Source of the DNA: Solwaraspora sp. WMMA2056
GTDB lineage: Bacteria; Actinomycetota; Actinomycetes; Mycobacteriales; Micromonosporaceae
DNA length: 64,000 nt
NCBI RefSeq assembly: GCF_030345095.1
Contig: NZ_CP128360.1
Coordinates: 4,774,001-4,838,000, forward strand
Direction of reading: 5' to 3'
Position 1 is the first letter of the stretch. Every line of letters starts with the position of its first letter. Positions 7,563 to 16,849 of the stretch are shown piece after piece. A program made the position numbers and the translations under genes. The notes beneath the pieces were generated by a model that saw only the letters and a program-made list of their open reading frames with translations, was not told the DNA's origin and did no database searches.

Positions 7563-9352
7563 TACCGTCCGTCCTCCGCCGCCTCGGGGTCGGGAACGGC
7601 GCGCAGGTGGCGGTCCCGCTGGCGGCGCGCCGGCGGCTGCGCCCGGATCGCCAGGACCGCGATGTCGTCGTGGTCGCGACCGGCCAACCAGTCCCCGGCC
7701 AACTGTTCGACCCGCTGTGCCAGCGCCGGCGCCGGCATCCGATGACACCCACGCAGCGCCTCACAGAGCCGGGCGAGGCCGTACTGCTCGGTGCCGTACC
7801 GCCCGCCGCGCGCCTCGGTCACCCCGTCGCTGTAGAGCAGGCAGGTGTCCCCCGCCGCGAGTTCCACGGTGAGCTGGCCGATCCGCGGGTCCGGCACCAC
7901 CCCGATCAGCATCCCGCTCAACGGCACCGTCTCCACCGTGCCGTCACCCCGTAGCACCAGCGGCGGCAGGTGCCCGCCGCCGGCCAGGGTCAGGCTCAGC
8001 CCGCCGTCACCCGTCGGGCTCGCGGTCCCCAGCACCATCGTGGCGAACCGGCCCTGGCCGTGCGCCTGGGTGGTCTCCAGCACCGACTCGTTGAGCAACC
8101 GCAGCAGCCGTCGGGGATCGGTCTCGACGTTGCGCAGTGCCTGCAGTCCCTGTCTGACCTGGCCGGTGAAGACGGCCGCGTCGACACCCTTGCCGGAGAC
8201 GTCACCCAGGAAGAACAGGACGTCGCGGTCGGCGAGCCCGAAGGCACCGTAGAAGTCACCGCCGATCCGCAACGACGACTGCGCCGGTCGGTACGCGGTG
8301 CCCCACTGCACGCCCGGCACCGGGTGCGGCTCGGTCGGCAGCAGGCTGGCCTGCAACGTCTCGGCGATCTCCGACTGGTGCCGGTAGAGCACGGCGGCGT
8401 CGAGTGCGGAACCCGCGCGGGCGGCGAACCCACGCAGCAGGTGCAGGTCCGCGTCGTCGAAGCCGACCGCGCCGCGCCGCGCGACGAGCAGGGCACCGGT
8501 CGGTTGCGCGCTGCCGGGCAGCCCCACCACGCGTACGGCGGCATCGGACGCCTGTGCCGGAGCCAGCCAGCCGAGGTCGACGGCCTGCTCGGCGAGCCAG
8601 TCCACCGATGTCGCCCCCGTACCGGCGAGCGTTTCGACGAAGGCCGCCGGCAGGTCACCGACGGCGAGTACGCCGCCGTCGACCTGCGGGCCGGTGCTGC
8701 CCCCGCCGCGTGCCCGCCACCACCGCGCCTGACCCCGGCGTGGCGCGACGACCAGCACGGCGACCTCACCCAGCGTCGGTACGGCGAGGCGCACCACGGC
8801 CCGGGCGGCGCGGTCCTCGTGCAGCGGATTACCCAGCCGTTGGCTGGCCGTGGCGAGGAACATCCAGCGGGCCCGCTCGGCGAGCAGCGCGTCGGAACGT
8901 GTCGTGCTCTCCGTGGCGTCGTCGACGTACCACGCGGTCCGGTCCCGGTCCAGGGGCACCCGGCGCAGCCGCAGGCGCAGCCCGCGATGGGTCAGCTCGC
9001 CACCGTCATCGCGCATCGCCGCGTCGAGGCCACCGACCCCGCTCACCACGACGACCTGTCCGACCACGAGCTCCGGCAGCAACCGACGCGCCGTGGCGTC
9101 GATGTGTCGCACCACGGCAGCCGCGTCGCAGATCACCAGCCCCTCGCGGAAGTTGTCCACCACGGCGGTCATTTCGAAACCGGGCTCCGCCGAGGGCGCG
9201 GCAGTGGGTGCCGTGGGGCGTTGCGCGGGCGGCGTACCGGCATCGGACGGATCAGACCCCCCAGCCACCGTCGCCGGCCCGGGTGTGGAGATCCGCCCGT
9301 CGCCCGACTCCCAGTTCGTGACGTCGGCGGTGCTCACCAGCCCAGGCCCCAC
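7562..9352 (-). CDS. PAS-GAF-SpoIIE (PP2C) serine phosphatase, RsbU-like
   Basis: The 596-residue protein has a proline/alanine-rich N-terminus, a PAS-like domain (about 62-150), a GAF domain (about 170-310) and a C-terminal SpoIIE/PP2C phosphatase (about 325-565). Metal-binding motifs are intact: GGDFYGAF, LGDVSGKG, AGGGHLPP, YSDGVTEAR and HDDIAVLAIR. RsbU/SpoIIE enzymes dephosphorylate STAS anti-sigma antagonists in partner-switching cascades. A B12-binding sensor is translationally coupled directly downstream, and a STAS gene (now interrupted) lies divergently about 280 bp upstream. The start is uncertain: GTG 9352 is used, with GTG 9337 possible. Confidence 0.88.
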   Translation of the reverse strand: MGPGLVSTADVTNWESGDGRISTPGPATVAGGSDPSDAGTPPAQRPTAPTAAPSAEPGFEMTAVVDNFREGLVICDAAAVVRHIDATARRLLPELVVGQVVVVSGVGGLDAAMRDDGGELTHRGLRLRLRRVPLDRDRTAWYVDDATESTTRSDALLAERARWMFLATASQRLGNPLHEDRAARAVVRLAVPTLGEVAVLVVAPRRGQARWWRARGGGSTGPQVDGGVLAVGDLPAAFVETLAGTGATSVDWLAEQAVDLGWLAPAQASDAAVRVVGLPGSAQPTGALLVARRGAVGFDDADLHLLRGFAARAGSALDAAVLYRHQSEIAETLQASLLPTEPHPVPGVQWGTAYRPAQSSLRIGGDFYGAFGLADRDVLFFLGDVSGKGVDAAVFTGQVRQGLQALRNVETDPRRLLRLLNESVLETTQAHGQGRFATMVLGTASPTGDGGLSLTLAGGGHLPPLVLRGDGTVETVPLSGMLIGVVPDPRIGQLTVELAAGDTCLLYSDGVTEARGGRYGTEQYGLARLCEALRGCHRMPAPALAQRVEQLAGDWLAGRDHDDIAVLAIRAQPPARRQRDRHLRAVPDPEAAEDGR

Positions 9353-9633
9353 TCCTCGTATCGATCGTCGACACCGGGACGGCGCCCGGCGTCACTGCCC
9401 GTGCCTCCACCCTACGCGGCGGCCGGCGAAGCGCCACCCGAGCGTGCGCCCGAGCACGCCGGCGCGGCCGGGTCTACCCTGTAGCTGAGCCAGTCCCGAT
9501 CTTCCGCCGTCCGATGACGATGGCGGACACCGACGCGGGCGGACAAGAGACGCGGGTGGGCAGGAAGTGCCGGACCACCATGTCCGGCGGCACAACGAAA
9601 CGCCGCTGCAGGCGCAGAAGGGGTGATTCTCCG

Positions 9634-10011
9634 GTGTGGGGTGGCGGATCGGACACCACGGCGGCCCCACTCGTCGTGACCGCAGGCCCGGCCTCGCCGC
9701 AGGACGCGGTGCTGCGTCTCGCCGGCGATCTCGACTTCCAGACAGCCGCCCTGGTGCACCAGCGGGTCGATCTGGCCCTCGCCGGGCGACCGGCCCGGCT
9801 GGTCCTGGATCTGCGTGGGCTCACCTTCATCGACAGCACCGGCCTCGCGGCGATCGTGTACGCCTGGCGCGCCGCCTAGGACCAGCAGGCCACGGTGCAG
9901 CTGCACGACGTTCCCGCATTCCTCGCCAGCGTGCTCGACATCACCGGTGTCGGTGAGCTGCTGGCACGGCCGCTGCCCGAGGCAGCCGACCCGGATGCCA
10001 GCACGGCCTGA
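9634..10011 (+). pseudogene. STAS-domain anti-sigma factor antagonist interrupted by an in-frame amber codon
   Basis: From GTG 9634 (AAGGGG site about 10 nt upstream; an ATG exists at 9514) the frame encodes a STAS domain: LRLAGDLDFQTA, then FIDSTGLAAIVYAW with the serine that is phosphorylated in SpoIIAA/RsbV proteins. The frame meets TAG at 9877-9879 just after this motif. The same frame continues without shift for 43 codons to TGA 10009, and that part is the expected C-terminal half (VQLHDVPAFLASVLDITGVGELL). One base change from CAG, CGG-like or similar codons explains the break. The truncated protein would lose the last strand and helix, so I call it a pseudogene, although readthrough or a base-call error cannot be excluded. 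It lies divergent to the SpoIIE phosphatase gene. Confidence 0.75.
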
Positions 10012-10042
10012 CCGGCCCGCGGGACGCCGGCCGTACGCTCAC

Positions 10043-10070
10043 GCGGGGCCCGCGAGACACCGGGCCCCGC
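10043..10070. terminator. Bidirectional terminator between the STAS remnant and the glycosyltransferase
   Basis: GCGGGGCCCG (10043-10052) and CGGGCCCCGC (10061-10070) form a perfect 10-bp GC stem with an 8-nt loop, placed in the 69-bp gap between two converging genes. No T-run follows on either strand. Confidence 0.75.
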
Positions 10071-10080
10071 ACCACGCCGG

Positions 10081-11214
10081 TCAGCCGCTGACGACCGCCG
10101 GGAGCAGTTCGGCTGACGTGACCGCCGGCCCGGCCGACGCCGTCGCCGGCATCGCGTGCTTCCACCGGTGGTAGATGCGCTCGTACCGGGACGCCATCAG
10201 ATCCGGGGAGAACGACCTCCGGACATGCTCGGCACAGACCTGCGGATCGAACTCACGCGACCGCTCGATCGCCGCCGGCAACTCCGCCGGGTCGTCACAC
10301 ACCACTCCGGTCTCACCGTGGCGGATCACCTCGGGTACGGCGCCCCGGTTGAGCGCCACCACCGGGGTACCACACGCCATCGCCTCCAGCATCACCATGC
10401 CGAACGGTTCCTCCCAGCGGATCGGCATCAGCAGACACCGCGCCGCGCCCAACAACTGCCAACAGCGCCCCCTGTCGGGGTTGACCAGTAGTTCCACATC
10501 AGGGCCGAGCATCGGGCGGACCGTCTCGTCGAGGTAGCGCTGTTCCGACGGTTCGGTCGCCTTGCCGGCAAGCACGAGTCGGACACCGGCCTCCCGGACG
10601 GCCTCGATGGCCAGGTCCGGGCCCTTGTCAGCGGAGAACCGGCCCAGCCAGAGCACCGGGCCGTCGGTCGGTGTCGGTTTGGGCCGGATGTCGGCGGCCA
10701 GGCCGTTGTGTACGGTTGCCGCCCACGGCAGACCGGCACCCACCCGACGCTGGGCGTACGAGATCGCCACCAGGGCCACCGCCCGGTCGATACCCCGCAG
10801 ATACTCGCCGAGTTCGCCGTCAGGTGAATTGTGCACCGTGACCACGGTCGGCACCCGGCGCTGGGCGGCGGCCAGCGGGCCCACCGTCGTGTGGTCGTGT
10901 ACGACGTCGAAGGTGTCGTCCTCGATCAGCCGGTCCACCCGGGCAAGGTGCACGAGCTCAGGCAGCGAATGGCCGAGCCGGTCGGCCTGCAGCTCCCGGA
11001 CGGTACTGACGAAGTTGGCCGCGGTGCCGGTCCTGCTCCCGGCACCGAACAGGGTCACTTCGTTTCCTCGGGCCACCAGCGCGTCGACGAGCGCCGCGCA
11101 GACCTGCTCGACGCCGCCGTATCCGGGTGGCGGGAGTTCGTAGTAGGGCGGCACGATCATCGCGATCCGCAACGGCTGCTGCTGCTCGGTGTGCGTGGAC
11201 GGGACATCGTTCAC
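10081..11214 (-). CDS. GT4-family glycosyltransferase
   Basis: This 377-residue cytosolic protein has the two-Rossmann GT-B layout. The N-terminal half contains PPYYELPPPGYGGVEQV, typical of GT4 acceptor-site loops; the C-terminal half has VLWLGRFSADKGPDLAI, and the nucleotide-sugar site EEPFGMVMLEAMACGTPVV with the E-x7-E motif. It transfers a sugar from an activated donor to an unknown acceptor; the motif is close to a widespread actinobacterial GT4 of unknown substrate. It stands alone between a bidirectional terminator and the peroxiredoxin gene. The start used is GTG 11214 with a purine-rich GGGGGG stretch upstream. Confidence 0.85.
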   Translation of the reverse strand: MNDVPSTHTEQQQPLRIAMIVPPYYELPPPGYGGVEQVCAALVDALVARGNEVTLFGAGSRTGTAANFVSTVRELQADRLGHSLPELVHLARVDRLIEDDTFDVVHDHTTVGPLAAAQRRVPTVVTVHNSPDGELGEYLRGIDRAVALVAISYAQRRVGAGLPWAATVHNGLAADIRPKPTPTDGPVLWLGRFSADKGPDLAIEAVREAGVRLVLAGKATEPSEQRYLDETVRPMLGPDVELLVNPDRGRCWQLLGAARCLLMPIRWEEPFGMVMLEAMACGTPVVALNRGAVPEVIRHGETGVVCDDPAELPAAIERSREFDPQVCAEHVRRSFSPDLMASRYERIYHRWKHAMPATASAGPAVTSAELLPAVVSG

Positions 11215-11260
11215 GGCGCACCCCCCGCGTTAGCCGACACTACGGCCGGATAGGTTCGGC

Positions 11261-11776
11261 TTACCCCGTGAAAGCGGGATAAAAACTGATATCTGATGAG
11301 TGGGCAGGGACGGTAGCCGGCTCACCCGGCGGGAGGCGCCGGATCGCGTCCAGGATCCCGTCCACACCCGGATCGTCGTCGATCGACGACAGGTGGGTGT
11401 AGGTGACCACACCGTCGCGGTCGAGCACGAACACCGCCCGACCGGCGACGGCGCCCTGCGGCTGGTAGACGCCGTAGCGGCGGGCCACCGCGCCCCGGGG
11501 TACCGAGTCCGACAACAGCGGGAACCCGATCCCCTGTCGCTGGGCGAACGCCCGGTGGGAGCGGTACCCGTCCACCGACAGCCCCAGCGGCACCGCCCCG
11601 TACCGGTCGAACTGCGCCAACGCCGCCGTGCAGCCGGCCAGCTGGGCCGCGCAGACCGGGCTGTCGTCGGCGGGGTAGAACAACAGCACCACCGGACGTC
11701 CACGCAGCGAGGCCAGGCGCAGCCACCGCCCGGCACCGACCGGCAGGCAGAAGTCCGGCGCCGCAGCGTCCGGCAT
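11261..11776 (-). CDS. AhpC/TSA-family peroxiredoxin (Bcp-like)
   Basis: The 171-residue protein is started at ATG 11776 behind GGAGAAGG; an in-frame ATG 24 bp earlier has no site. It has the thioredoxin-like peroxiredoxin fold with VLLFYPADDSPVCAAQLAG holding the peroxidatic cysteine, where the usual T-x-x-C-T reads S-x-V-C-A, so the conserved active-site threonine is a serine. The resolving cysteine of Bcp (C-x4-C) is not in its usual place, but another cysteine lies at GCTAAL six residues on. It should reduce peroxides with thiol partners in the cytoplasm. The glycosyltransferase starts 46 bp downstream, so the pair may be cotranscribed. Confidence 0.82.
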   Translation of the reverse strand: MPDAAAPDFCLPVGAGRWLRLASLRGRPVVLLFYPADDSPVCAAQLAGCTAALAQFDRYGAVPLGLSVDGYRSHRAFAQRQGIGFPLLSDSVPRGAVARRYGVYQPQGAVAGRAVFVLDRDGVVTYTHLSSIDDDPGVDGILDAIRRLPPGEPATVPAHSSDISFYPAFTG

Positions 11777-11964
11777 CGGTACGCCTTCTCCAGTGCTCAT
11801 ACGGGCGATCGTCGCGCCGCCGCGGATGAGCGCCGTTCACTCGCCCGGGGTGGTCATGTCCCGGCCGGCGCGTTAGATCCGCGGCGGTCGGGGAACGCGC
11901 TGCGGCGACAACGACCTCAGGCCGGCCGATCAACGGTACGGCCGGATCGCGACGGGAGCGGCGG

Positions 11965-14685
11965 ATGCGCACAGCCGGACAGGACACCGTGGCGGAGCCG
12001 AACCACACGCTGCGGCCGACCGACCCGGTGGGCGTCGGCCCGGTACCGCTGCTGGCCTCGAAGATCACCGCCGCCGGCCCGCCGGCGGGTCTGGTCGAGC
12101 GGCCGCGCCTGGCCAGCCGGTTGGACACCGGTACGCGCGGACCGTTGACCCTCCTGGTGGCTCCTGCCGGCTGGGGCAAGACGGCCCTGCTCGCCGGCTG
12201 GTTCGCCGCGCGGCAGGGGTCCGGTATCCTCGCCTGGCTCACGGTCGAACCGGCGGACCGGGGCACCCGCTTCTGGACCTATCTGCATGCCGCACTCGAC
12301 ACCGCGCTCACCCGCTGGCCGACGGATCGCCCCGTGCTGCCGGTGCCAGCTGACGACGTGGAGCAGTTCCTGCCCCGGCTCGCCTCGGCACTCGCCGCCC
12401 AACCAGAGCCGGTGCTGGTGGTACTGGACGACATGCACACCGTGTCGGACGCCGACGTGTTCAGCGGCCTGGAATTCCTGTTGCGGCACTGCCGGGGCCG
12501 GTTGCGTCTGGTGATCGCCGGCCGCAGCGAGCCGCCAATGGCCCTGCACCGGCTGCGGCTGACCGGTGAACTCACCGAGATCGGCACCACCGAGTTGGCG
12601 TTGACCTGGGAGGATACTCGGCGTCTCGTCGCCGAGCAGGGCATCGACCAGCCGCCGGAAGTGGTCCGCGACCTGCACCGGCGGGCGCAAGGGTGGCCGG
12701 CCGGGGTCCGCCTGGCGAGTCTGGCGGTCGGTCCGCCCGACGAGGGTGCGGCCGGCCGGTCCGGCGTCGATGGCGCGGCGGACCCGGGTATCGCCGACTA
12801 TCTGCGGGCCGAGGTGCTGGGTGCGCTCGACCCGGCGGGGCGGCAGACTCTCGTACACACGGCGCTGCTCGACCAGGTCTGCGCCCCACTGGCCGACGCG
12901 CTGACCGGCCGGACCGACGCCGCCGACCAGCTGTCCGCCGCCGCCCGCGTCGCGACCGGGTTCGTCAGCACCAGCGGCGGTGACCCGACCTGGTACCGCT
13001 GTCACCCGATGCTGGCCGACACGTTGCGCGCCGAACTGCTGCAGCGATACCCCGACGAGGTCTCACGGTTGCACCACCGGGCCTACACCTGGCATCGCGA
13101 CCAGGGCCGCCCGCTCGCCGCGCTGCGGCACGCACTGGTCGTGGCAGATGTCGCCGGGGCGAGGGCGCTGGCCGACGCGCACTGGCCCGAGCTGCTGCTC
13201 TGCGGCCATCAGGACGCCGCGACCGGTCCGCTACCGACGACCACCGACGACCACCCGGCGTTGCTGCTGGCGGCCGACCTCGACCGGCTCGAAACGAACG
13301 GCACCGCCGGCACGATGCCCGCCGTTGACCCCGACGGTGCCGACCCGCCGGTCGACGTCGGCCAGCCGGTCGTCATCGCGGCGCGACTGGCCGCGGCCCT
13401 CGTCGAGGGCCGGTTCACCCCGGCGGTGCGGTACGCGGAGCAGCTGCTCGCCACCGCGACCGCGATGCCGCCACCGGTGGCGGACCGGGCACGAACGGTG
13501 GCGGCGGTGCTGCTGGGCACCGCCCGGTACGGGTCAGGCGACCTGTCGGGCGCCGAGGCCCTACTGGCCGAGGTCGTCGACGCCGGTGAGGGGGTGTCCC
13601 CCTGCGCGCGTCGGTCGGCCGCCGCTCAGTTGGCGCTGCTGAATGCCGGAGGCGGCCGGCTCGCCGAGGCACACCGGCTGGCACAGACCGTGCTGACCAC
13701 GCCGGCCTGCCCGGGGCGGCGCTGTGCCGGCCACGCCGCCGCCGCGCATCTCGCGCTGACGCTGATCGCCCTGCACCGCGACGACCTGCCCGACGCCGCC
13801 CGCCAACTGGGCCAGGTCGCCGCGCTGGCGGGGCCCGGCACGGTGGCTACCGTGACCGGGCTGGAGCCCCTGGCGCAGGCCTGGCTACGCCACGCGGAGG
13901 GCGACTTCGGGGCGGTCACCGAGCTGCTCGCTGCGGCCGACGGCGCGGATGCCGCCGGCCATCACGCGGGCCTGCGTCGGCTGGCCGTGGCGGAGACCTT
14001 GATGGCCTGTGGCGACTTCGGCGGGGCCCGGGAGCTGCTGACCACACTGGCGGGTGCCGACACCGGTCCAGGGCCGGCGACCGGCCCGGCGGCCTACCCG
14101 GAACTGGTCCGTACGCAGGCCCGGATCGCGCTGGCCCGGCTGCACCTGTTGGCCGGTGAGCCGGCCGCCGCCCTGGCCGGGCTGCCCCTGGACTCCCCGG
14201 CGGACCACGACGCACTGACCCGGCTACAGCGGCTGGACAGCGGCCTGATCGAGGCGGTGGCGACGCGAGCGCTGGGTGACCAGCGGCGGGCCCGCGAGCT
14301 GCTGGAAGGGGTGCTCGACCGGGCCGTGTCGGACGGTCACCGGCGAGTGTTCACCCAGGCCGGTACGCCGGTGCGGGACCTGCTGGTGGAACATCTCGAC
14401 TCGGGCACCCGACACCGGGGGTACGTCAACGATCTCGTCGACTCCGCCGGTCGGCGGCCCGCCGACCGGCACCGGCCGGTGACGACGCTGGCCGAGCCGC
14501 TCACCGAGCGGGAACTGACGGTGCTGCGCTACCTGCAGGGCACCTTGTCCAACGGGGAGATCGCCGCCGAACTGTTCCTGTCGGTGAACACCGTCAAGAC
14601 CCACGTGCGCAACATCTACCAGAAGCTCGGCGCCCCACGCCGTCGGGAAGCCGTGCGCCGGGCCCGGGAGCTACGGCTGCTCTAG
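11965..14685 (+). CDS. LuxR-family regulator with MalT-like ATPase (LAL/STAND)
   Basis: The 906-residue protein has a STAND-type NTPase with Walker A APAGWGKT (lysine near residue 72), Walker [10 protein letters not shown] (near 153-157), a long helical-repeat region (about 370-820) and a C-terminal LuxR helix-turn-helix (about 845-906) with [12 protein letters not shown] and [17 protein letters not shown]. This is the MalT/LAL architecture in which ATP and an inducer control oligomerisation and DNA binding. GGGAG lies 9 nt before ATG 11965. The next genes (triple BON, MscS) run in the same direction, the first 43 bp after its stop, so they are candidate targets. The inducer is unknown. Confidence 0.88.
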   Translation: MRTAGQDTVAEPNHTLRPTDPVGVGPVPLLASKITAAGPPAGLVERPRLASRLDTGTRGPLTLLVAPAGWGKTALLAGWFAARQGSGILAWLTVEPADRGTRFWTYLHAALDTALTRWPTDRPVLPVPADDVEQFLPRLASALAAQPEPVLVVLDDMHTVSDADVFSGLEFLLRHCRGRLRLVIAGRSEPPMALHRLRLTGELTEIGTTELALTWEDTRRLVAEQGIDQPPEVVRDLHRRAQGWPAGVRLASLAVGPPDEGAAGRSGVDGAADPGIADYLRAEVLGALDPAGRQTLVHTALLDQVCAPLADALTGRTDAADQLSAAARVATGFVSTSGGDPTWYRCHPMLADTLRAELLQRYPDEVSRLHHRAYTWHRDQGRPLAALRHALVVADVAGARALADAHWPELLLCGHQDAATGPLPTTTDDHPALLLAADLDRLETNGTAGTMPAVDPDGADPPVDVGQPVVIAARLAAALVEGRFTPAVRYAEQLLATATAMPPPVADRARTVAAVLLGTARYGSGDLSGAEALLAEVVDAGEGVSPCARRSAAAQLALLNAGGGRLAEAHRLAQTVLTTPACPGRRCAGHAAAAHLALTLIALHRDDLPDAARQLGQVAALAGPGTVATVTGLEPLAQAWLRHAEGDFGAVTELLAAADGADAAGHHAGLRRLAVAETLMACGDFGGARELLTTLAGADTGPGPATGPAAYPELVRTQARIALARLHLLAGEPAAALAGLPLDSPADHDALTRLQRLDSGLIEAVATRALGDQRRARELLEGVLDRAVSDGHRRVFTQAGTPVRDLLVEHLDSGTRHRGYVNDLVDSAGRRPADRHRPVTTLAEPLTERELTVLRYLQGTLSNGEIAAELFLSVNTVKTHVRNIYQKLGAPRRREAVRRARELRLL

Positions 14686-14728
14686 CCGCCGGGCGGCAGC
14701 CGGGCCAGGCAACGCCATGGGAGGACAG

Positions 14729-15409
14729 ATGACCGCCGCCACGGTACGTACCGACGAGGAGATCCAGCGCGACGTCCTGGAGGAGCTCAAGTGGGACGCC
14801 CGGGTGCAACCCAACCAGATCGGCGTGACCGTGCAGGACGGGGTGGTGACGTTGCTCGGCTGGGTCGACAACTATGGCAAGAAGTGGGCGGCGGAGCGGA
14901 CCACGCACCGGGTACGCGGCGTCGTGGCCGTCGCCAATGACGTGGAGGTACGGCTGCCCAGTTCGGCGGAGCGCACCGACGCCGACGTCGCGGGCGCCGC
15001 GACCCGGGCCCTGGAGTGGGACGCGTTCGTCCCGATCGAACGTCTCGAGGTGACGGTGGCGCAGGGCTGGGTCACGCTCAAGGGCGAAGTGGAGTGGGAG
15101 TTCCAGCGCCGGGCCGCGGAGCGGGCGGTCCGCCGCCTGTCCGGGGTCCGTGGCGTCACCAATCTGATCGCGGTCCGGCCCCGGATCAACCCGTCGGCGC
15201 CGCAGCTGCGCCGCAGCATCACCGACGCGCTGGTCCGCAGCGCCGCCACCGACGCACGGCAGATCACCGTCGACACCGACGGCGGCCGGGTCGTCGTCAA
15301 GGGCGTGGTCCGGTCCTGGTTGGAACGTGAGGAGGCGGAACGGATCGCCTGGTCGGCACCGGGGGTGACCTCGGTGGAGAACCGGCTGACCGTCGATCCG
15401 GGCGCCTGA
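14729..15409 (+). CDS. Triple BON-domain protein
   Basis: The protein is 226 residues when started at ATG 14729, because the ribosome binding site GGAGGA lies between this ATG and one 12 bp earlier. Three BON units follow each other (about 10-75, 83-150 and 155-226), each with the V-x-V-x-x-G-x-V-x-L-x-G strand pattern ([36 protein letters not shown]). BON domains bind phospholipids and occur in OsmY and in some mechanosensitive channels. It lacks a signal peptide. An MscS channel gene follows 98 bp downstream, so a role at the inner membrane under osmotic stress is a reasonable guess. Confidence 0.85.
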   Translation: MTAATVRTDEEIQRDVLEELKWDARVQPNQIGVTVQDGVVTLLGWVDNYGKKWAAERTTHRVRGVVAVANDVEVRLPSSAERTDADVAGAATRALEWDAFVPIERLEVTVAQGWVTLKGEVEWEFQRRAAERAVRRLSGVRGVTNLIAVRPRINPSAPQLRRSITDALVRSAATDARQITVDTDGGRVVVKGVVRSWLEREEAERIAWSAPGVTSVENRLTVDPGA

Positions 15410-15507
15410 CCGACCGACGGCGCAGCGACTGGCCGGTCCGCATCCATCGGGCCGCCGCCGGGGGCGACGCGACACGACGCGTACGTGGGTGGGGAGGCGA
15501 CCGGAGG

Positions 15508-16785
15508 ATGTGGGACGAGCAGGTGGGCCGTCTGGTGCTGGCGGTGATCGCCTCGGTCGGCGGGGCGCTCGCCGTCGCCTGGCTGTCGGGTCGGGTGATC
15601 CGCCTGGCCGCGCGGGGCCGGTACGCCGCGTTCCTCACCACCTTGCACCGGGAGTGCCACCGTCCGTGGCGGGCGACGTTACTGGTAGGCGGGCTGCTGA
15701 TGGCGGTGCCGTTCAGTGGCGTCACCGGTGACCTGCGCGGTGACGTTCTGCACATCCTGCTGCTCGGGCTGATCTACGCCGGTGCCTGGTTGGTGATCCG
15801 GATCCTCTTCGTCTTCGAGGACACCGCCTTCCGTCGACTTCCGGTGGACATGGCCGACAACCGCCGACGTCGGCGGGCCCGTACCCAGATCGGGCTGTTG
15901 CGCCGCCTCACCGCAGTGATCATCGGTATCGTCGCGTTGGCCGCGACTCTGATGACGTTCTCCCAGCTGCGGGCCCTCGGCGCATCGCTGCTGGCTTCGG
16001 CCGGGGTCGCCGGTGTGGTCGCCGGCCTGGCGGCGCAGTCGGTGCTGGGCCATGTCTTCGCCGGCCTGCAGCTGGCGTTCAGCGACGAACTGCGCCTCGA
16101 CGACGTGGTGGTGGTCGACCAGGAGTGGGGCCGGATCGAGGAGATCCGGCTCACCTACGTCGTCGTCCGGGTATGGGACCAGCGTCGGCTGATCCTACCG
16201 ACGTCCTACTTCACCACTACGCCGTTTCAGAACTGGACCCGCAACGAGGCCCAGGTGCTCGGCAGCGTGATCCTGCACCTGGACTTCACCGCCGACATCG
16301 ACGTGCTGCGGGCCGAGGCGCACCGGATCGTCGACGCCTCCGCACTGTGGGACCGTCGCGAATGGGTGATGCAGGTGGTCGACGCCACCGAGACGACGAT
16401 CTGCGTCCGCGTCATCGCCTCGGCCGCCGACGCGCCCAGCTCCTGGGATCTGCGCTGCGAACTGCGCGAAGGACTGTTCGGGTTCCTGCGGCGGCATCAT
16501 CCGGACTGGCTGCCCCGGGCCCGCAGCGAGCTCGCCGGGCCGTCCGAGGCGGCAGAGCTGGCACCGCCGGGCGGCCACCCGACCGCAGCGGTGGGCCGGC
16601 CGGCGACCGCGCGGCTGGGCCGCCCGGGTGCGGGCGGGCCCGACCCGGGCAGCAGCAGGGGGACCGGTCCGCGTGGTCGGGCCGCCCGCACCGCCGGGGG
16701 CCGCCAGCAGTTTGGCAACGCCGAGGCCCGTCGCCAGCAGGCAATCGGGTCGGCGGCGGACCGGCCGTCGGCAGCCGGCGGCTGA
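15508..16785 (+). CDS. MscS-family mechanosensitive ion channel
   Basis: The 425-residue protein has about five membrane spans (about 8-25, 55-75, 85-105, 135-155 and the pore helix 165-190). The pore helix reads LLASAGVAGVVAGLAAQSVLGHVFAG, typical of MscS TM3, followed by the beta domain (DVVVVDQEWGRIEEI) and a C-terminal domain. A disordered, proline- and glycine-rich tail starts near residue 345. MscS channels release solutes when membrane tension rises. ATG 15508 follows a GGAGG site directly. It is codirectional with the BON protein and converges on the Hsp70 gene. Confidence 0.9.
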   Translation: MWDEQVGRLVLAVIASVGGALAVAWLSGRVIRLAARGRYAAFLTTLHRECHRPWRATLLVGGLLMAVPFSGVTGDLRGDVLHILLLGLIYAGAWLVIRILFVFEDTAFRRLPVDMADNRRRRRARTQIGLLRRLTAVIIGIVALAATLMTFSQLRALGASLLASAGVAGVVAGLAAQSVLGHVFAGLQLAFSDELRLDDVVVVDQEWGRIEEIRLTYVVVRVWDQRRLILPTSYFTTTPFQNWTRNEAQVLGSVILHLDFTADIDVLRAEAHRIVDASALWDRREWVMQVVDATETTICVRVIASAADAPSSWDLRCELREGLFGFLRRHHPDWLPRARSELAGPSEAAELAPPGGHPTAAVGRPATARLGRPGAGGPDPGSSRGTGPRGRAARTAGGRQQFGNAEARRQQAIGSAADRPSAAGG

Positions 16786-16822
16786 CCGTCGGCGACAAGG
16801 CGCTGACCGTCGGCGACAAGGC
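16781..16822 (+). repeat. 21-bp perfect tandem duplication over the mscS stop codon
   Basis: The unit GCTGACCGTCGGCGACAAGG plus C occurs at 16781-16801 and again at 16802-16822. The mscS stop TGA (16783-16785) is inside the first copy, so the duplication does not change the protein. Confidence 0.85.
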
Positions 16823-16849
16823 GGACGACGGATACGGTCGGCCGACGCG

